DNA of 5,793 bases from Chloroflexota bacterium (lineage in GTDB: Bacteria; Chloroflexota; UBA6077; JACCZL01): positions 1 through 5,793 of the forward strand of contig JACCZL010000922.1 in assembly GCA_013695975.1 (NCBI GenBank), given 5' to 3'. How positions within the stretch are numbered: the stretch's first letter is position 1; every line of letters starts with the position of its first letter. The position numbers and the translations under genes were made by a program. The notes beneath the pieces are model-generated. The model made no database searches. It was not told the origin of the DNA and was given only the letters and a program-made list of their open reading frames with translations. This document shows, in pieces, positions 5,661 to 5,793 of this stretch.

Positions 5661-5793
5661 ATGCCCCGCGATCCCGCATCTGACCCGGTCTCGGCCCGAC
5701 GGGCGTCGCGACGACGCTTGTTGAGGGGCGCCGGCGGCCTGGCCGCGCTCGTCGCCACGGGCGGCCTGCTCGGCTGCCAGCCGACTACCAGCC
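5661..5793 (+). CDS. Tat-type exported lipoprotein, N-terminal fragment, function unknown
   Basis: The 44 codons visible before the window ends encode an export signal. A polar N-terminus is followed by a twin-arginine-like box (SRRRLLR, 16-22), an Ala/Gly/Leu hydrophobic core (about 23-37) and a lipobox LLGC with the lipidation Cys at 39, then a QPTTS spacer typical of mature lipoproteins. The product should be exported, probably folded, by the Tat pathway and anchored to the outer face of the membrane. None of the mature domain is visible, so the function cannot be read; solute-binding proteins and redox proteins are both possible. The gene is divergent from the oxidase operon and has its own promoter and Shine-Dalgarno, so a shared regulatory region is possible but a shared function is unproven. 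Confidence 0.8.
   Translation, partial: MPRDPASDPVSARRASRRRLLRGAGGLAALVATGGLLGCQPTTS

Noticed and set aside
5408..5758. A 116-codon minus-strand frame ending in a TGA that overlaps the TTG of ctaC
   Set aside because: It lies opposite the start of the divergent lipoprotein gene and its promoter, is Arg/Gly/Pro-rich and has no domain. The stop/start overlap is probably chance.

Overview
The window is high-GC bacterial DNA carrying most of a respiratory-chain operon on the minus strand, read from about position 5411 down past position 1, plus the first 44 codons of a divergent plus-strand gene at the right edge. Reading order on the minus strand is: cytochrome c oxidase subunit II with a fused haem c domain (ctaC), a subunit I + III fusion (ctaD/ctaE), a 70-residue two-helix subunit IV-like protein, a Rieske iron-sulfur protein (qcrA), and a b6/subunit IV-type cytochrome b with its own C-terminal haem c domain, cut by the window edge. 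Genes overlap or are separated by 2 to 14 bases and no terminator is visible between them, so they are very likely co-transcribed.

Together the genes describe electron flow from quinol to oxygen. The Rieske/cytochrome b complex oxidises quinol, its fused haem c takes the electron, the haem c and CuA of subunit II receive it, and the haem a/a3-CuB centre of subunit I reduces oxygen while pumping protons. All key ligands can be read. The PDWY Qo motif and the Gly in place of the usual Ser in the Rieske CPCHG loop suggest a lower-potential, menaquinol-type chain (inference). Because both the donor and acceptor complexes carry tethered haem c, a soluble cytochrome c may not be needed.

The oxidase (IIc fusion, I/III fusion, short two-helix fourth subunit) has the same subunit plan as the Thermus caa3 oxidase. 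However, it keeps the Glu of A1-type enzymes (GHPEVY), where Thermus caa3 is an A2 type. The cytochrome b combines what Bacillus encodes as QcrB and QcrC. High GC, these fusions and the sequence style suggest a thermophilic or Gram-positive-like lineage such as Chloroflexota/Thermomicrobia (Sphaerobacter-like). This is an impression, not a proven assignment.

The 249-bp divergent gap (5412-5660) holds a good sigma70-type promoter and a strong Shine-Dalgarno for the rightward gene, which begins with a Tat-type lipoprotein signal peptide. It also holds an unusual leader for ctaC: a strong Shine-Dalgarno in a small hairpin loop, a GTG-GGC-TAA mini-frame, and an apparent TTG start. I see no mobile element, CRISPR array, tRNA or rRNA, and no clearly undescribed system. 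The most interesting points are the density of haem c and subunit fusions and the ctaC start region.
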